A stretch of 64,000 nt of DNA from Fodinicurvata fenggangensis DSM 21160 (GTDB taxonomy: Bacteria > Pseudomonadota > Alphaproteobacteria > Kiloniellales > DSM-21159), in the NCBI RefSeq assembly GCF_000686045.1, contig NZ_JMLV01000006.1, forward strand, positions 62,001-126,000, read 5' to 3'. Position numbers and translations under genes: made by a program. Position 1 is the stretch's first letter, and each line of letters opens with the position of its first letter. The notes below the pieces were generated by a model, which saw only the letters and a program-made list of their open reading frames with translations, was not told where the DNA came from and ran no database searches. Below, piece by piece: positions 10,380 to 19,251 of this stretch.

Positions 10380-10850
10380 TCACTCCTCCTTCGCGCGGCG
10401 AAGAGGCAGGGACAGGCCCTTCTGGCGGGCCTGGGAACGGCGCTCACCCTGATAGGTCGAGAAGGCCTTTGGCTCCCAGATGCGGAAGGTCTTTCCCATT
10501 CCGACAAAGGCAGCCTCTTCCGTGATGCCGGCCACATCCATCAATTCCGGCGGCAGCTGGATACGCCCTCCGCTGTCCCAGGCCAGGGGATGCGCATCGG
10601 CAAACAGGCTGGATGCCAGGTCCTGGTGATTGTCCGAGAACAGGTCCATGTCGGCGACGCTTTCACTCAATTCGCTCATGAACCCCATGCCGCAGCCTTC
10701 GATGGCCTCCACCTTGTGGGAAAGAAAACAGACAACGCCCTGGAAGCTCTCGCCCGCCAGAACCTGGCGAAAGGGAGCCGGAACCGACACACGCCCTTTG
10801 CGGTCGACTTTGTTCCGGAAGGTACCGAGAAACGGCGTTTGCGCTTGCAC
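10380..10850 (-). CDS. mraZ: Transcriptional regulator MraZ
   Basis: Ring-forming AbrB-like (double SpoVT) DNA-binding protein that represses the dcw operon. FLGTFRNKVDRKGRVSVPAP near the N-terminus is the first swapped-hairpin domain; the second follows at LAWDSGGRIQLPPELMD. I place the start at GTG 10850 because it has a GGAG element with suitable spacing and fits the family's N-terminus; an upstream in-frame ATG at 10910 would add 20 unrelated residues. First gene of the operon; its likely operator lies at 10985-11050. Confidence 0.93.
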   Translation of the reverse strand: MQAQTPFLGTFRNKVDRKGRVSVPAPFRQVLAGESFQGVVCFLSHKVEAIEGCGMGFMSELSESVADMDLFSDNHQDLASSLFADAHPLAWDSGGRIQLPPELMDVAGITEEAAFVGMGKTFRIWEPKAFSTYQGERRSQARQKGLSLPLRRAKEE

Positions 10851-10984
10851 CCCTGTCTCCCGAACACCGCTGCGGTTTCCCCCATGCGGCCCAAGACGTT
10901 CAGCAGGCACCCCCTGCCCGGGTCCACTTGGCCCTGCCCGCCGTTCACTCCCTTGGGATGTTCAGGGGACACGGGCCCAGTAAG

Positions 10985-11050
10985 TGGGACATCATGGGAT
11001 ACCATGGGAATTCATGGGCGTCAATGGGAACTCAAGTATTCCGCATGGGA
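10985..11050 (+). promoter_or_regulatory. MraZ-type operator: phased TGGGN direct repeats
   Basis: Five TGGGN pentamers begin at 10985, 10995, 11005, 11015 and 11025, an exact 10-bp period with five-base spacers. A sixth TGGGA at 11046 is out of phase by one base. The known MraZ site is TGGGN repeats with 5-nt spacers upstream of the operon, so this is very probably the autoregulatory operator of the dcw operon. Five in-phase copies is more than the three usually described in enterics. Confidence 0.88.
10996..11024 (-). promoter_or_regulatory. Candidate dcw promoter
   Basis: On the minus strand a TTGACG hexamer (11024-11019) and a TATCCC hexamer (11001-10996) are 17 bp apart, inside the MraZ box array and about 145 bp upstream of mraZ. 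The -10 match is weak. If real, bound MraZ would cover both hexamers. Confidence 0.35.
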
Positions 11051-11051
11051 T

Positions 11052-11075
11052 AAAGCCCCGGATATTGGGGCTTTT
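11052..11075. terminator. Bidirectional terminator-like hairpin between rnpB and mraZ
   Basis: Perfect 8-bp arms AAAGCCCC and GGGGCTTT around a seven-base loop, with T runs on both strands. It could stop read-through from rnpB into the dcw promoter region; it lies about 180 bp past the rnpB 3' end. Confidence 0.55.
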
Positions 11076-11257
11076 GACAGCATTGATTTCTTCTTCAGGA
11101 GCATTCCGGAAAGCTGTTCTTGCGCTCCGCATTCAACTTGGAAATAAAATGTGGCGAAGATTTGTTCTCTTTATGTTCTCATTCCAGAATAAGCAGGCCA
11201 CAGCAGTTACGGCGTCGCTCGAATACAGGGGAAAATTTCATCCGGAAATAGAATGAT

Positions 11258-11650
<393 letters not shown>

Positions 11651-11676
11651 AGACTTAAGCGGTGGAAAGAAAGGAA

Positions 11677-12393
11677 TCAATCACACTCTGAGTGGAGGGA
11701 TGCATTCTCGTGAAGCGCGGCAATGGCAGAGAGCCGACCTGCCGTGCGGACATCCAGCTTTCCACTCATATGATCCGGCAGGAAGCGCCGCTGAAAGGCC
11801 AGGAGCACCCGACCGAAATCCTCGTCCAGATAGCCATAGCCGATTGTTGCCAGGGCCCGTCGGGCTTCCTCTTCGTTCAGACTGTCCCGGCTCTGCACGT
11901 CATCGGACCAAAGCCCCAGACCATGCCGTGCCAACCTGGGCCAGTCGAAAAGCTCACCCGGATCCTCCTTGCGCAAGGGGGCAATATCCGAATGTCCCAC
12001 AATCCGGTGGCGCGCGATCCCATGGCGATTGCGCAGAACCACGGACAGCTCGATCACCGCCTGCATCTGAAGCTCGGGAAAGGGACGATAGCCGAACTCA
12101 TGTCCCGGATTGACGATCTCGATACCGAGACTGGCATCGTTGAGGTTGTCTTCCCCGGCCCAATGCGAAAGGCCTGCATGCCAGGCACGCCGATGCTCCG
12201 GCACCAGGCGGAGAACGCGCCCGTCTTCCTCGACCAGATAATGCGCGCTGACCCTGACAGCCGGATCGCAAAGACGCTCCAATGCCACCGCCCCGCTTTC
12301 CATGCCGGTATAGTGCAAGACCAGCATGTCCGGCGCGCCCGGCTTCTGCCGCTCGTCATGATTGGGCGAAGGCTGCTCGTGGATCAGGACCAT
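11677..12393 (-). CDS. N-acetylmuramoyl-L-alanine amidase (Amidase_2, AmiD/AmpD-like)
   Basis: Zinc amidase that cleaves the MurNAc-L-Ala bond in wall or anhydro-muropeptide recycling. The Amidase_2 fold is seen in LVLHYTGM (first His near 27), the WHAG motif near 71, NDASLGIEIVNPG near 84 and GHSDIAPLRKEDPG near 133. The last 80 residues resemble a peptidoglycan-binding helical domain. No signal peptide is visible, so it may be cytoplasmic like AmpD, although the size and C-terminal domain are closer to AmiD. It overlaps the transporter upstream by one base (TAATG). Confidence 0.88.
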   Translation of the reverse strand: MVLIHEQPSPNHDERQKPGAPDMLVLHYTGMESGAVALERLCDPAVRVSAHYLVEEDGRVLRLVPEHRRAWHAGLSHWAGEDNLNDASLGIEIVNPGHEFGYRPFPELQMQAVIELSVVLRNRHGIARHRIVGHSDIAPLRKEDPGELFDWPRLARHGLGLWSDDVQSRDSLNEEEARRALATIGYGYLDEDFGRVLLAFQRRFLPDHMSGKLDVRTAGRLSAIAALHENASLHSECD

Positions 12394-13280
12394 TACAATC
12401 GCTCGCGCACCGGCGCACCCAGCCCGGGACGCCGCAGGATGATGATGCCAACGCCGGCAAGCGTCAGGGTCCCGCCAATCAGGAATGGCACCGTCAATGG
12501 CTCGTGCAGGAAGATGATACCAGATGCCGCCCCCACCACCGGCACCATCAGGGTGAAGGGCGCCGCCTGGTTTATGTCATAGCGCGTGACCATGCGCGCC
12601 CAGAGTCCGTGCCCGATCAGGGTGGACCCCAGCGCCGTGAACAGCAGCGCCCCCCAGCCGATCAGGTCCGCCGAGTGCAGTGAGGCCATCTGGCCATCCT
12701 CCAGGACCCAGGTCACAATCAGCAACTGCGGCAGGGCCAGAAGAGAAATCCAGGCCGTGATGGTCCAGCCGCTGATCCCCTGTGTCTTCTTCATCTGCAC
12801 GCTTGAGACCGCGAAGGCCATGGCCGCTCCCAACACCAGGGCAAGCGAGCCATACTGGTCTCCCAGCCTGGGCTCACCGACCATGACAGCAACCCCCCCG
12901 AAAGCAATCACCATACCCAGGATACGCCGCCAGCCCAGGCGGTCCTTGAAGAAGATCGAGGCCAGGATCGCGGCAAAGGGCACCTGCATCTGCACGGCGA
13001 TGGCTGCCGTACTGGCATCCACGCCGGAAATACCGGTAAAGACCAGCGAGAAATGCAGAGTGCCCATGGTAAAAGACAGGGCCAGAAGCTTCCACCAGTT
13101 CCCCCGGGGCATCGGCACGAAGGGTACCAAAACCAGCGAGACGATGATGAACCGCAGGAAGGTCATGAAGATGGGTGGAAACTGGTCCGTACCCAACTTC
13201 ACGGCCACAAAGTTCAGCCCCCAACTCAGCACGATCATCAGGAAAAGGAACAGGTCGCGCGGCGGCATCGGCAGTGGCAT
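12393..13280 (-). CDS. EamA-family (drug/metabolite superfamily) transporter
   Basis: Inner-membrane permease of unknown substrate. The 295 residues form about ten membrane helices in two EamA halves; the first begins FLFLMIVLSWGLNFVAVKLG and the second near residue 150. Conserved features include WGLNF and the PLTVPFLIGGTLTLAGV stretch in the last helices. Its ATG directly follows the stop of the ABC-F gene, so the three genes 15143-11677 are probably co-transcribed. Confidence 0.85.
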   Translation of the reverse strand: MPLPMPPRDLFLFLMIVLSWGLNFVAVKLGTDQFPPIFMTFLRFIIVSLVLVPFVPMPRGNWWKLLALSFTMGTLHFSLVFTGISGVDASTAAIAVQMQVPFAAILASIFFKDRLGWRRILGMVIAFGGVAVMVGEPRLGDQYGSLALVLGAAMAFAVSSVQMKKTQGISGWTITAWISLLALPQLLIVTWVLEDGQMASLHSADLIGWGALLFTALGSTLIGHGLWARMVTRYDINQAAPFTLMVPVVGAASGIIFLHEPLTVPFLIGGTLTLAGVGIIILRRPGLGAPVRERL

Positions 13281-15143
13281 TCAGTTGTCCTTTCCCTGCT
13301 TCAGACGATCGCGCTTCTCCTCCAGTTCAAGCCAGCGTTCCTCGAGCTCTTCCAAACTGCCGCGACGGTCTTCCAGCCTGTCGCTCGTTGCCTGGAAGCC
13401 GTCCGGATCACGACTGTAATAATCGGCATCGGCGAGCTGGGCCTCCAGTTCCGCGACTTCCTTCTCCAGCTTTGTGATCTGCTCCGGCAGCTTGTCCAGC
13501 TCTCGCTGTTCCTTGTAGCTCAGCTTCGGTGCCGAGGCCTTGGGCTTGCCCTGTGTAGCCCGGGGCTTCCCGCTTTCCGGCGCCTTGCGGGTGGACTTAG
13601 CCTTGCCCCCACGCGCATCCGGCAATCCGCCGGCCTGCCGCACGGCATCGCTATAGCCTCCGGGGTATTCCTGGGCACCGCCCCGGCCATCCATCAGGAT
13701 CACGCTGCTGGTCAGGCGATCCAGGAAATCGCGATCATGGCTGACCAGCAGCAGCGTGCCCTCGTAGTCATCCAGCACCTCGACCAGCAAGTCCAGTGTG
13801 TCCATGTCCAGGTCGTTCGTTGGTTCGTCCAGCACCAGCAGGTTCGAGGGCTGCGCAAACAGCCGCGCCAGGAGCAGGCGGTTCTTTTCGCCGCCGCTGA
13901 GTGAACGGACCGGCTGCTTGACCTGGCGTTCGTCGAACAGGAAGTCCCGCAGGTAGGCGACCACATGCCGCTGCCGTCCGCCCACCATGACGGAATCGCC
14001 GCCCAGCGGGCACAGCGTCTCCCACAGTGTCGCTGTGGGATCCAGGCTTTCGCGGCGCTGGTCAAAGACTTGAATCTCAAGGTTCGTGCCCAGCTTCACA
14101 CTGCCCTGGTCCGGCTCCATGCGCCCCAGAAGCATGCGGATCAGCGTCGTCTTTCCGGCCCCGTTGCGCCCAACGATCCCCACCCTGTCACCGCGGCGTA
14201 TGCGCGTGGAAAAGCCGTCGACCACGGTGATCCGTTCACCATCCGGGCGCGTGAAGCTCTTGGACAGTGCCTCGGCCTCGATGACGATCTTGCCACTGGT
14301 ACCGGCCTCCGCCGCAGCCATGGACAGCTGACCTGGCTGGTTCTTCATCATCTCCGCGCGGCTCTGGCGCAATTCCTGCAGCCGCTTCAGCCGGCCCACG
14401 TTGCGCTTGCGCCTAGCCGTGACGCCCCGTTGCAGCCAGTGCTCTTCGCGTTCGATGGTCTTGCGCAGGCGATAGAGCTCCTGCTCCTCGGCGCGCGCCG
14501 TCTCCTCGGCCCAATCATCAAAGGCGGCAAAGCCCTTGTTCAGTTGCCGGACCTGGCCACGGTCCAGCCAGAAGGTGGCATTGGAAACCCTCTCAAGGAA
14601 GGCACGGTCATGGCTGATCACGATGAAGGCCCCGCGAAAGCGGGCCAGTTCACCCTCCAGCCACTCGATCGTCGGCAGGTCCAGATGGTTGGTCGGTTCA
14701 TCCAGCAGCATGATATCCGGCTCGGACACCAGCATCCGGGCCAGTGCTACACGCCGGGACTCGCCCCCGGAGAGCGAGCCGAGGCTGGCAGCCCCATCCA
14801 GGCTCAAGAGATCCAGCATCGCATCGACGCGATAGCGACTGACCTCGGCTTCATCCTGGGGCAGGCCCTCGGCAATATAATCAGACACGGTCTGCTCGGC
14901 CGGAAGATCCGGATCCTGTGGCAGGTAGGACAGGCGCTGTCCGCTCTGCATCACCCGCGTACCGCTGTCCGGCTCCACCAGGCCAGCCAGGACTTTCAGC
15001 AGCGTGGACTTGCCACTGCCGTTCCGACCGACAAGGCAGGCCCGCTCCCCCGGTGACAGGGTCAGGTCGAGCCCCTCGAAGAGCGGCGTCCCGCCATAAC
15101 TAAGGCGGGCGTCCTGTAGCGTCAGAACGGGAGGCGCAGCCAT
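13281..15143 (-). CDS. uup: ABC-F ATPase, Uup-like
   Basis: Soluble protein with two ABC domains and no membrane part; ABC-F members act on the ribosome, and Uup is also linked to transposon excision and branched DNA. Walker A GRNGSGKST (near 38) and GRNGAGKTT (near 320), signatures LSGGE and two DEPTNHLDL/DEPTNDLDM Walker B blocks are visible, joined by a charged linker near 230-260. A Lys/Pro-rich linker near 515-545 leads to a C-terminal coiled coil (about 548-620), the hallmark of Uup. 620 residues, standard length. Confidence 0.9.
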   Translation of the reverse strand: MAAPPVLTLQDARLSYGGTPLFEGLDLTLSPGERACLVGRNGSGKSTLLKVLAGLVEPDSGTRVMQSGQRLSYLPQDPDLPAEQTVSDYIAEGLPQDEAEVSRYRVDAMLDLLSLDGAASLGSLSGGESRRVALARMLVSEPDIMLLDEPTNHLDLPTIEWLEGELARFRGAFIVISHDRAFLERVSNATFWLDRGQVRQLNKGFAAFDDWAEETARAEEQELYRLRKTIEREEHWLQRGVTARRKRNVGRLKRLQELRQSRAEMMKNQPGQLSMAAAEAGTSGKIVIEAEALSKSFTRPDGERITVVDGFSTRIRRGDRVGIVGRNGAGKTTLIRMLLGRMEPDQGSVKLGTNLEIQVFDQRRESLDPTATLWETLCPLGGDSVMVGGRQRHVVAYLRDFLFDERQVKQPVRSLSGGEKNRLLLARLFAQPSNLLVLDEPTNDLDMDTLDLLVEVLDDYEGTLLLVSHDRDFLDRLTSSVILMDGRGGAQEYPGGYSDAVRQAGGLPDARGGKAKSTRKAPESGKPRATQGKPKASAPKLSYKEQRELDKLPEQITKLEKEVAELEAQLADADYYSRDPDGFQATSDRLEDRRGSLEELEERWLELEEKRDRLKQGKDN

Positions 15144-15146
15144 GCT

Positions 15147-15908
15147 TCAGCGCAGACCTCTCTGCCGGCTGATCTTGTCATAGGCTTCGTTGATGCGCGC
15201 CAGCTTGTCATTGGCGACGTTGACGAATTCCTCCGGCATGCCCTGGGCCACCAGCTTGTCCGGATGGTTGTCGCGGACCAACTGACGATAGGCCTTCTTG
15301 AGTTCCTCGTCGCTGGACTCGCGCGAAATACCGAGGATGCTGTAGGGGTCGGCGGCATCCGGTCCATAATTGCTGGCCTTGATGCGCTGCCAATCATTGT
15401 CGGACAGGCCGAACTCACGGGCGACCCCATTCAGGAAATCCAGTTCCTCCGGCGTCACATCGCCGTCGGCCCGGGCAATGTGGAACAGGCCGTTGAGCAG
15501 CTCTTCCAGGATCTGCGGCTCACGGGCGAACAGCTTGCCCAGTTGCCGCGCATAGGGTTCATAGCCGCGCGCGTCACGCTTGGCCTGGTCGAAGACCCGC
15601 CCGACGTTCTTCATCTCCTCGGGCGGGATATGGAAGACCTCCTTGAAGGCCGAGATCTCGTCCTTGGTCACCTTGCCATCGGATTTGGCCATCTTGGCGC
15701 CCAGGACGATGACACCGATGGTGAAGGCGATGTTCTTCGTGCGATCGCCATGCAGCCCATCCTGACCCTCCTGATCCGGAGAGTCGAGCTGCGTGCTCTC
15801 GTTCATCACGTCCACGGCATGGCCGGCCAGGCCGCCCAGAAGCGCACCAATCGGCCCACCAAAGGCGAAGCCGGCCGCTCCGCCCACGATCTTCCCCCAT
15901 ATGCTCAT
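15147..15908 (-). CDS. djlA: DjlA-type co-chaperone (TerB-like plus J domain)
   Basis: Membrane-anchored Hsp70 co-chaperone. A glycine-rich hydrophobic segment at residues 5-30 is followed by a TerB-like helical domain (about 60-165) and a C-terminal J domain whose HPD motif is visible in VRDNHPDKLVAQG near 215. I start at ATG 15908, preceded by AGGGTGAC; the longer reading frame to 15962 adds an unlikely basic leader. It ends three bases before the ABC-F start. Confidence 0.88.
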   Translation of the reverse strand: MSIWGKIVGGAAGFAFGGPIGALLGGLAGHAVDVMNESTQLDSPDQEGQDGLHGDRTKNIAFTIGVIVLGAKMAKSDGKVTKDEISAFKEVFHIPPEEMKNVGRVFDQAKRDARGYEPYARQLGKLFAREPQILEELLNGLFHIARADGDVTPEELDFLNGVAREFGLSDNDWQRIKASNYGPDAADPYSILGISRESSDEELKKAYRQLVRDNHPDKLVAQGMPEEFVNVANDKLARINEAYDKISRQRGLR

Positions 15909-16061
15909 GTCACCCTGCCACTTTCCTGAAGCCCTGGACCGCTTGCAAACGCGATAAAACACGAGGTGAAGGCAAGCGACAAGCCTTCCTGCAGCAGGTC
16001 AGCCATTCGCCCACGTCCGCCCTTTCGATGAAGCCGCTGCCGGGCCACCGCAGAGGAGTCA

Positions 16062-16280
16062 TCAGGCCTCGGCCGGAAGGTCTTCCTCCAGCACCATGAT
16101 CTGGATCGAATAGGAGACCTCGCCCTCATCCACGTCGCGGTGGACGACGCCGATGAACTCCTCTCCGATGCGCATTTCGATGGGTTGCCCCTCCCTGCTG
16201 GGCGGCAGGATGGTAATGCGATTGTTGCTGAAGGTCTGGCGCAGATAGTTGGTCAGTCGCGCAATTTCCTTGGGTGTCAT
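16062..16280 (-). CDS. DUF3126 family protein
   Basis: Small (72 residues) acidic protein of a family seen mainly in alphaproteobacteria; function unknown. The sequence MTPKEIARLTNYLRQTF opens the conserved block and FIGVVHRDVDEGEVSY follows near residue 42. It stands alone, about 150 bp from djlA. No enzymatic motif is visible. Confidence 0.8.
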   Translation of the reverse strand: MTPKEIARLTNYLRQTFSNNRITILPPSREGQPIEMRIGEEFIGVVHRDVDEGEVSYSIQIMVLEEDLPAEA

Positions 16281-16562
16281 GCGATGCTTTCCTGTGGTCG
16301 GGATCGAATTCTTCTATGCAGGACGGCACTCCAGGGTCCAGCGGCCGGGTAACTGTCGCCTTCATCAGCGCCGCACGCACGCGGAACGGCAGACCGGATT
16401 GCCTTGCTGCTCGCCTAACCTGCCTATGCAGTCCTGCAAAAACAAGGGATTGTCCCCAGCCATCAAGGCAGATCCCCGCAATCGCGATGAGTCGTCCTGT
16501 CTCCGCTCCTGTGCTATGCAGGACGGCCGTAATTCAATGACAGGCAATCAGGACAGAACAAG

Positions 16563-17459
16563 ATGAAGGACATACGCAAGGTCACTTTCCTGGGCATCGG
16601 CATCATGGGCTTGCCCATGGCACAGCACCTGCTGGAGGCGGGATTTGAGGTCACGGCCTGGAACCGCACCAGGTCGAAGGCCGAACCCCTGGCCAGCCAG
16701 GGAGCCCGGATCGCCGACAGCGCCGAAGAGGCCGTACGCGATGCGGAGGCCGTGATCACCATCCTGGAAAACGGCCCCGTGGTCACTGAGGTGCTGCTGG
16801 GCCACGATCTTGGCCGGCACGCACCGGCCGATACCCTGTTCATCGACATGTCCTCGATTCCTCCCTCCCTGGCGCGCGACCACGCGGCGAAACTGCAGGC
16901 CGCCGGGCATCGTTACCTCGACGCGCCGGTCAGCGGCGGACAAGGTGGGGCCGAGGCGGGCACACTGGCCATCATGGTCGGTGGCGCTGCCGAGGACATG
17001 GCCCAGGCGGACCCACTGTTCTCGGCCATGGGACGCGGCCGCCACGTCGGTCCGGTGGGCTGCGGCCAGCTCACCAAGCTGGCCAATCAAGCCATCGTCG
17101 GCATCACCATCGGCGCGGTCTCCGAGGCCCTGCTGCTGGTCAAGGCCGGAGGCGGCGAGCCGGCCGCCGCGCGCGAAGCCATCGCGGGCGGCTTTGCCGA
17201 CAGTCGGATCCTTCAGGTCCATGGCGAACGCATGCTGAAGCACGACTTCCAGCCGGGCGGCGCTGTGTCCATCCAGCTGAAGGACCTGGACAACATCCTT
17301 GCCGCGGCCAAGGATGCCGGCCTGCGGCTGCCCTTCACCGAATGCGCCCGGGAAGGCTTCGCGGAACTGGCTGCAAAACCCGAGACGGCAAAGCTGGACC
17401 ATTCCGCCCTGCTGCTCTGGCTGGAAGCCATGAACGAGCCGCACAGCCTGAAGCCGTAA
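16563..17459 (+). CDS. NAD(P)-dependent beta-hydroxyacid dehydrogenase (3-hydroxyisobutyrate dehydrogenase family)
   Basis: Probable oxidoreductase for a small beta-hydroxyacid such as 3-hydroxyisobutyrate, tartronate semialdehyde or glyoxylate. The Rossmann loop FLGIGIMGLPMAQHL is at residues 9-23, the substrate-binding block DAPVSGGQGGAEAGTLAIM near 120, and the catalytic lysine lies in GQLTKLANQAIVG near 168. 298 residues, usual size. It is 20 bp upstream of ggt on the same strand. Exact substrate cannot be read from sequence. Confidence 0.88.
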   Translation: MKDIRKVTFLGIGIMGLPMAQHLLEAGFEVTAWNRTRSKAEPLASQGARIADSAEEAVRDAEAVITILENGPVVTEVLLGHDLGRHAPADTLFIDMSSIPPSLARDHAAKLQAAGHRYLDAPVSGGQGGAEAGTLAIMVGGAAEDMAQADPLFSAMGRGRHVGPVGCGQLTKLANQAIVGITIGAVSEALLLVKAGGGEPAAAREAIAGGFADSRILQVHGERMLKHDFQPGGAVSIQLKDLDNILAAAKDAGLRLPFTECAREGFAELAAKPETAKLDHSALLLWLEAMNEPHSLKP

Positions 17460-17479
17460 CCGCCGAAAGGCCTCTTGCC

Positions 17480-19237
17480 ATGAAAGCTGCCAGCCTGCTC
17501 GCCAAGCTTCTGATGTTCTCCTGCCTGCTCCTGGCACCCCTGGCGTCGGCACAGGAGCGCCCGGCCCCGGAGATCGCCACAGGCGAAAGCCGCAAGGAGC
17601 TGGTCAAGGCCGATGACTATATGGTCAGCGCAGCCGACCCGCGTGCGGTGGAGGCCGGCGTGGCAATGCTGGAAGCGGGCGGTTCGGCGTTGGATGCGCT
17701 GGTCGCCGTGCAGATGATGCTGGGACTGGTGGAGCCTCAGTCCTCGGGCCTGGGCGGCGGAGCCTTCCTGGTCCATTACGACAACGAGACGGAGAAGCTC
17801 ACCACCCTGGAAGGCCGGGAAACTGCACCCGCTGCCGCCGATGGCACCCTTTTCCTTGATGACCAGGAACAGCCCCTGCCCTTCTGGGAGGCCGTGGTCG
17901 GCGGCCGTTCCGTGGGCACCCCCGGCACGCCGGCCCTCCTGCAGGCCGCACATGACCGCTGGGGCCGCCTGCCCTGGGCGGACCTCTTCGCGCCAGCCAT
18001 CGACAAGGCCAGAAATGGCTTTGCCGTGGGCCCGCGCCTGGCGGGCATGCTGGAAGGCGGGACGGCGGAACGGCTCCGCAGCTATCCCACGGCCCGCGAC
18101 TACTTCTTTCCGGACGGCAAGGCGCTAAAGGAAGGCCAGATCCGGGACAACCCGGCGCTGGCCGAAACCCTGTCGATCCTGGCCCGCGACGGGGCCGAGG
18201 CCTTCTATCGTGGCCGGATCGCAGAGGACATCGTGGCAACGGTCCAGGACGTGGAGGACAACCCCGGCCTGCTGTCGCTGGCGGACCTGACCAGCTATGA
18301 AGTGAAGGAACGCCCACCGGTCTGTCACCCCTACCGCGCCTACCGCGTTTGCGGGATGGGCCCGCCCTCCTCGGGCGCGCTCACCGTCGGCCAGATACTG
18401 GGCCTGTTGGAGCACTTCAACCTGGCCGGTCTCGATCCGATGACCGCGCAGCCCTGGCACCTCTTTGCCGAAGCAAGCAAGCTGGCCTTTGCCGACCGCA
18501 ACCGCTACATCGCCGACAGCGATTTCGTGTCCGTACCGATCAAGGGGCTGCTCGACCCGGCCTACCTGACAGCCCGGGCCCAGTTGATCTCACAGGACAA
18601 GGCCCTGGAGTCCCCAGCCCAGCCGGGCAATCCGCCCAGGCGCGAAGGCCCACGTCCCGGTCGGGACAGCAGCCGAGAGCTGCCCGGCACCAGCCATGTC
18701 TCCATCGTGGACAGCGAGGGCAATGTGGCTTCCATGACCACCACCATCGAGTCCGCCTTCGGCTCGCAACTGATGACCGGCGGCTTCCTGCTGAACAACG
18801 AACTGACGGACTTTTCCTTCGAGCCTGAGGACGAGGCGGGCCGGCCCATTGCCAATCGCGTGGAGCCCGGCAAGCGTCCACGCAGCTCCATGGCGCCGAC
18901 GATCCTCTTCAACGACGACGGCACGCCTGTCCTGGCCATCGGATCGCCCGGCGGCGTGCGCATCATTCCCTATGTCGCCCAGGCCATCATGGGGTTTGTC
19001 GACTGGGGCCTGGACGCACAGCAGATCACCCGTCTGGCGCATGTCAGCAACATGAACGGCACCACCTGGCTGGAGGCGGAAACGGCAGCCGTGGAGTGGC
19101 AGCAGCAGTTGAAAGATCTCGGGCACGAGGTTGAGGTCAGCGCGCACACCTCTGGTCTGCAGACCATTGTCCTTTCACCGGACGGCCTCTTCGGCGGGGC
19201 CGATCCGCGCCGGGACGGCACGGCCGGCGGGCAATAG
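17480..19237 (+). CDS. ggt: Gamma-glutamyltranspeptidase, secreted
   Basis: Periplasmic N-terminal-nucleophile enzyme that cleaves gamma-glutamyl bonds such as in glutathione. A signal peptide (about residues 1-25, ending ASA-QE) opens the 585-residue proenzyme. The large subunit has VEPQSSGLGGGAFL near 82. The autocatalytic Thr lies in GTSHVSIVD near residue 404, where the chain would split into two subunits; GSPGGVRIIP near 490 is the small-subunit glycine motif. Start at 17480 gives the signal peptide; the open frame extends upstream into the neighbouring gene. Confidence 0.93.
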   Translation: MKAASLLAKLLMFSCLLLAPLASAQERPAPEIATGESRKELVKADDYMVSAADPRAVEAGVAMLEAGGSALDALVAVQMMLGLVEPQSSGLGGGAFLVHYDNETEKLTTLEGRETAPAAADGTLFLDDQEQPLPFWEAVVGGRSVGTPGTPALLQAAHDRWGRLPWADLFAPAIDKARNGFAVGPRLAGMLEGGTAERLRSYPTARDYFFPDGKALKEGQIRDNPALAETLSILARDGAEAFYRGRIAEDIVATVQDVEDNPGLLSLADLTSYEVKERPPVCHPYRAYRVCGMGPPSSGALTVGQILGLLEHFNLAGLDPMTAQPWHLFAEASKLAFADRNRYIADSDFVSVPIKGLLDPAYLTARAQLISQDKALESPAQPGNPPRREGPRPGRDSSRELPGTSHVSIVDSEGNVASMTTTIESAFGSQLMTGGFLLNNELTDFSFEPEDEAGRPIANRVEPGKRPRSSMAPTILFNDDGTPVLAIGSPGGVRIIPYVAQAIMGFVDWGLDAQQITRLAHVSNMNGTTWLEAETAAVEWQQQLKDLGHEVEVSAHTSGLQTIVLSPDGLFGGADPRRDGTAGGQ

Positions 19238-19251
19238 GAAACTGGAAGCCT

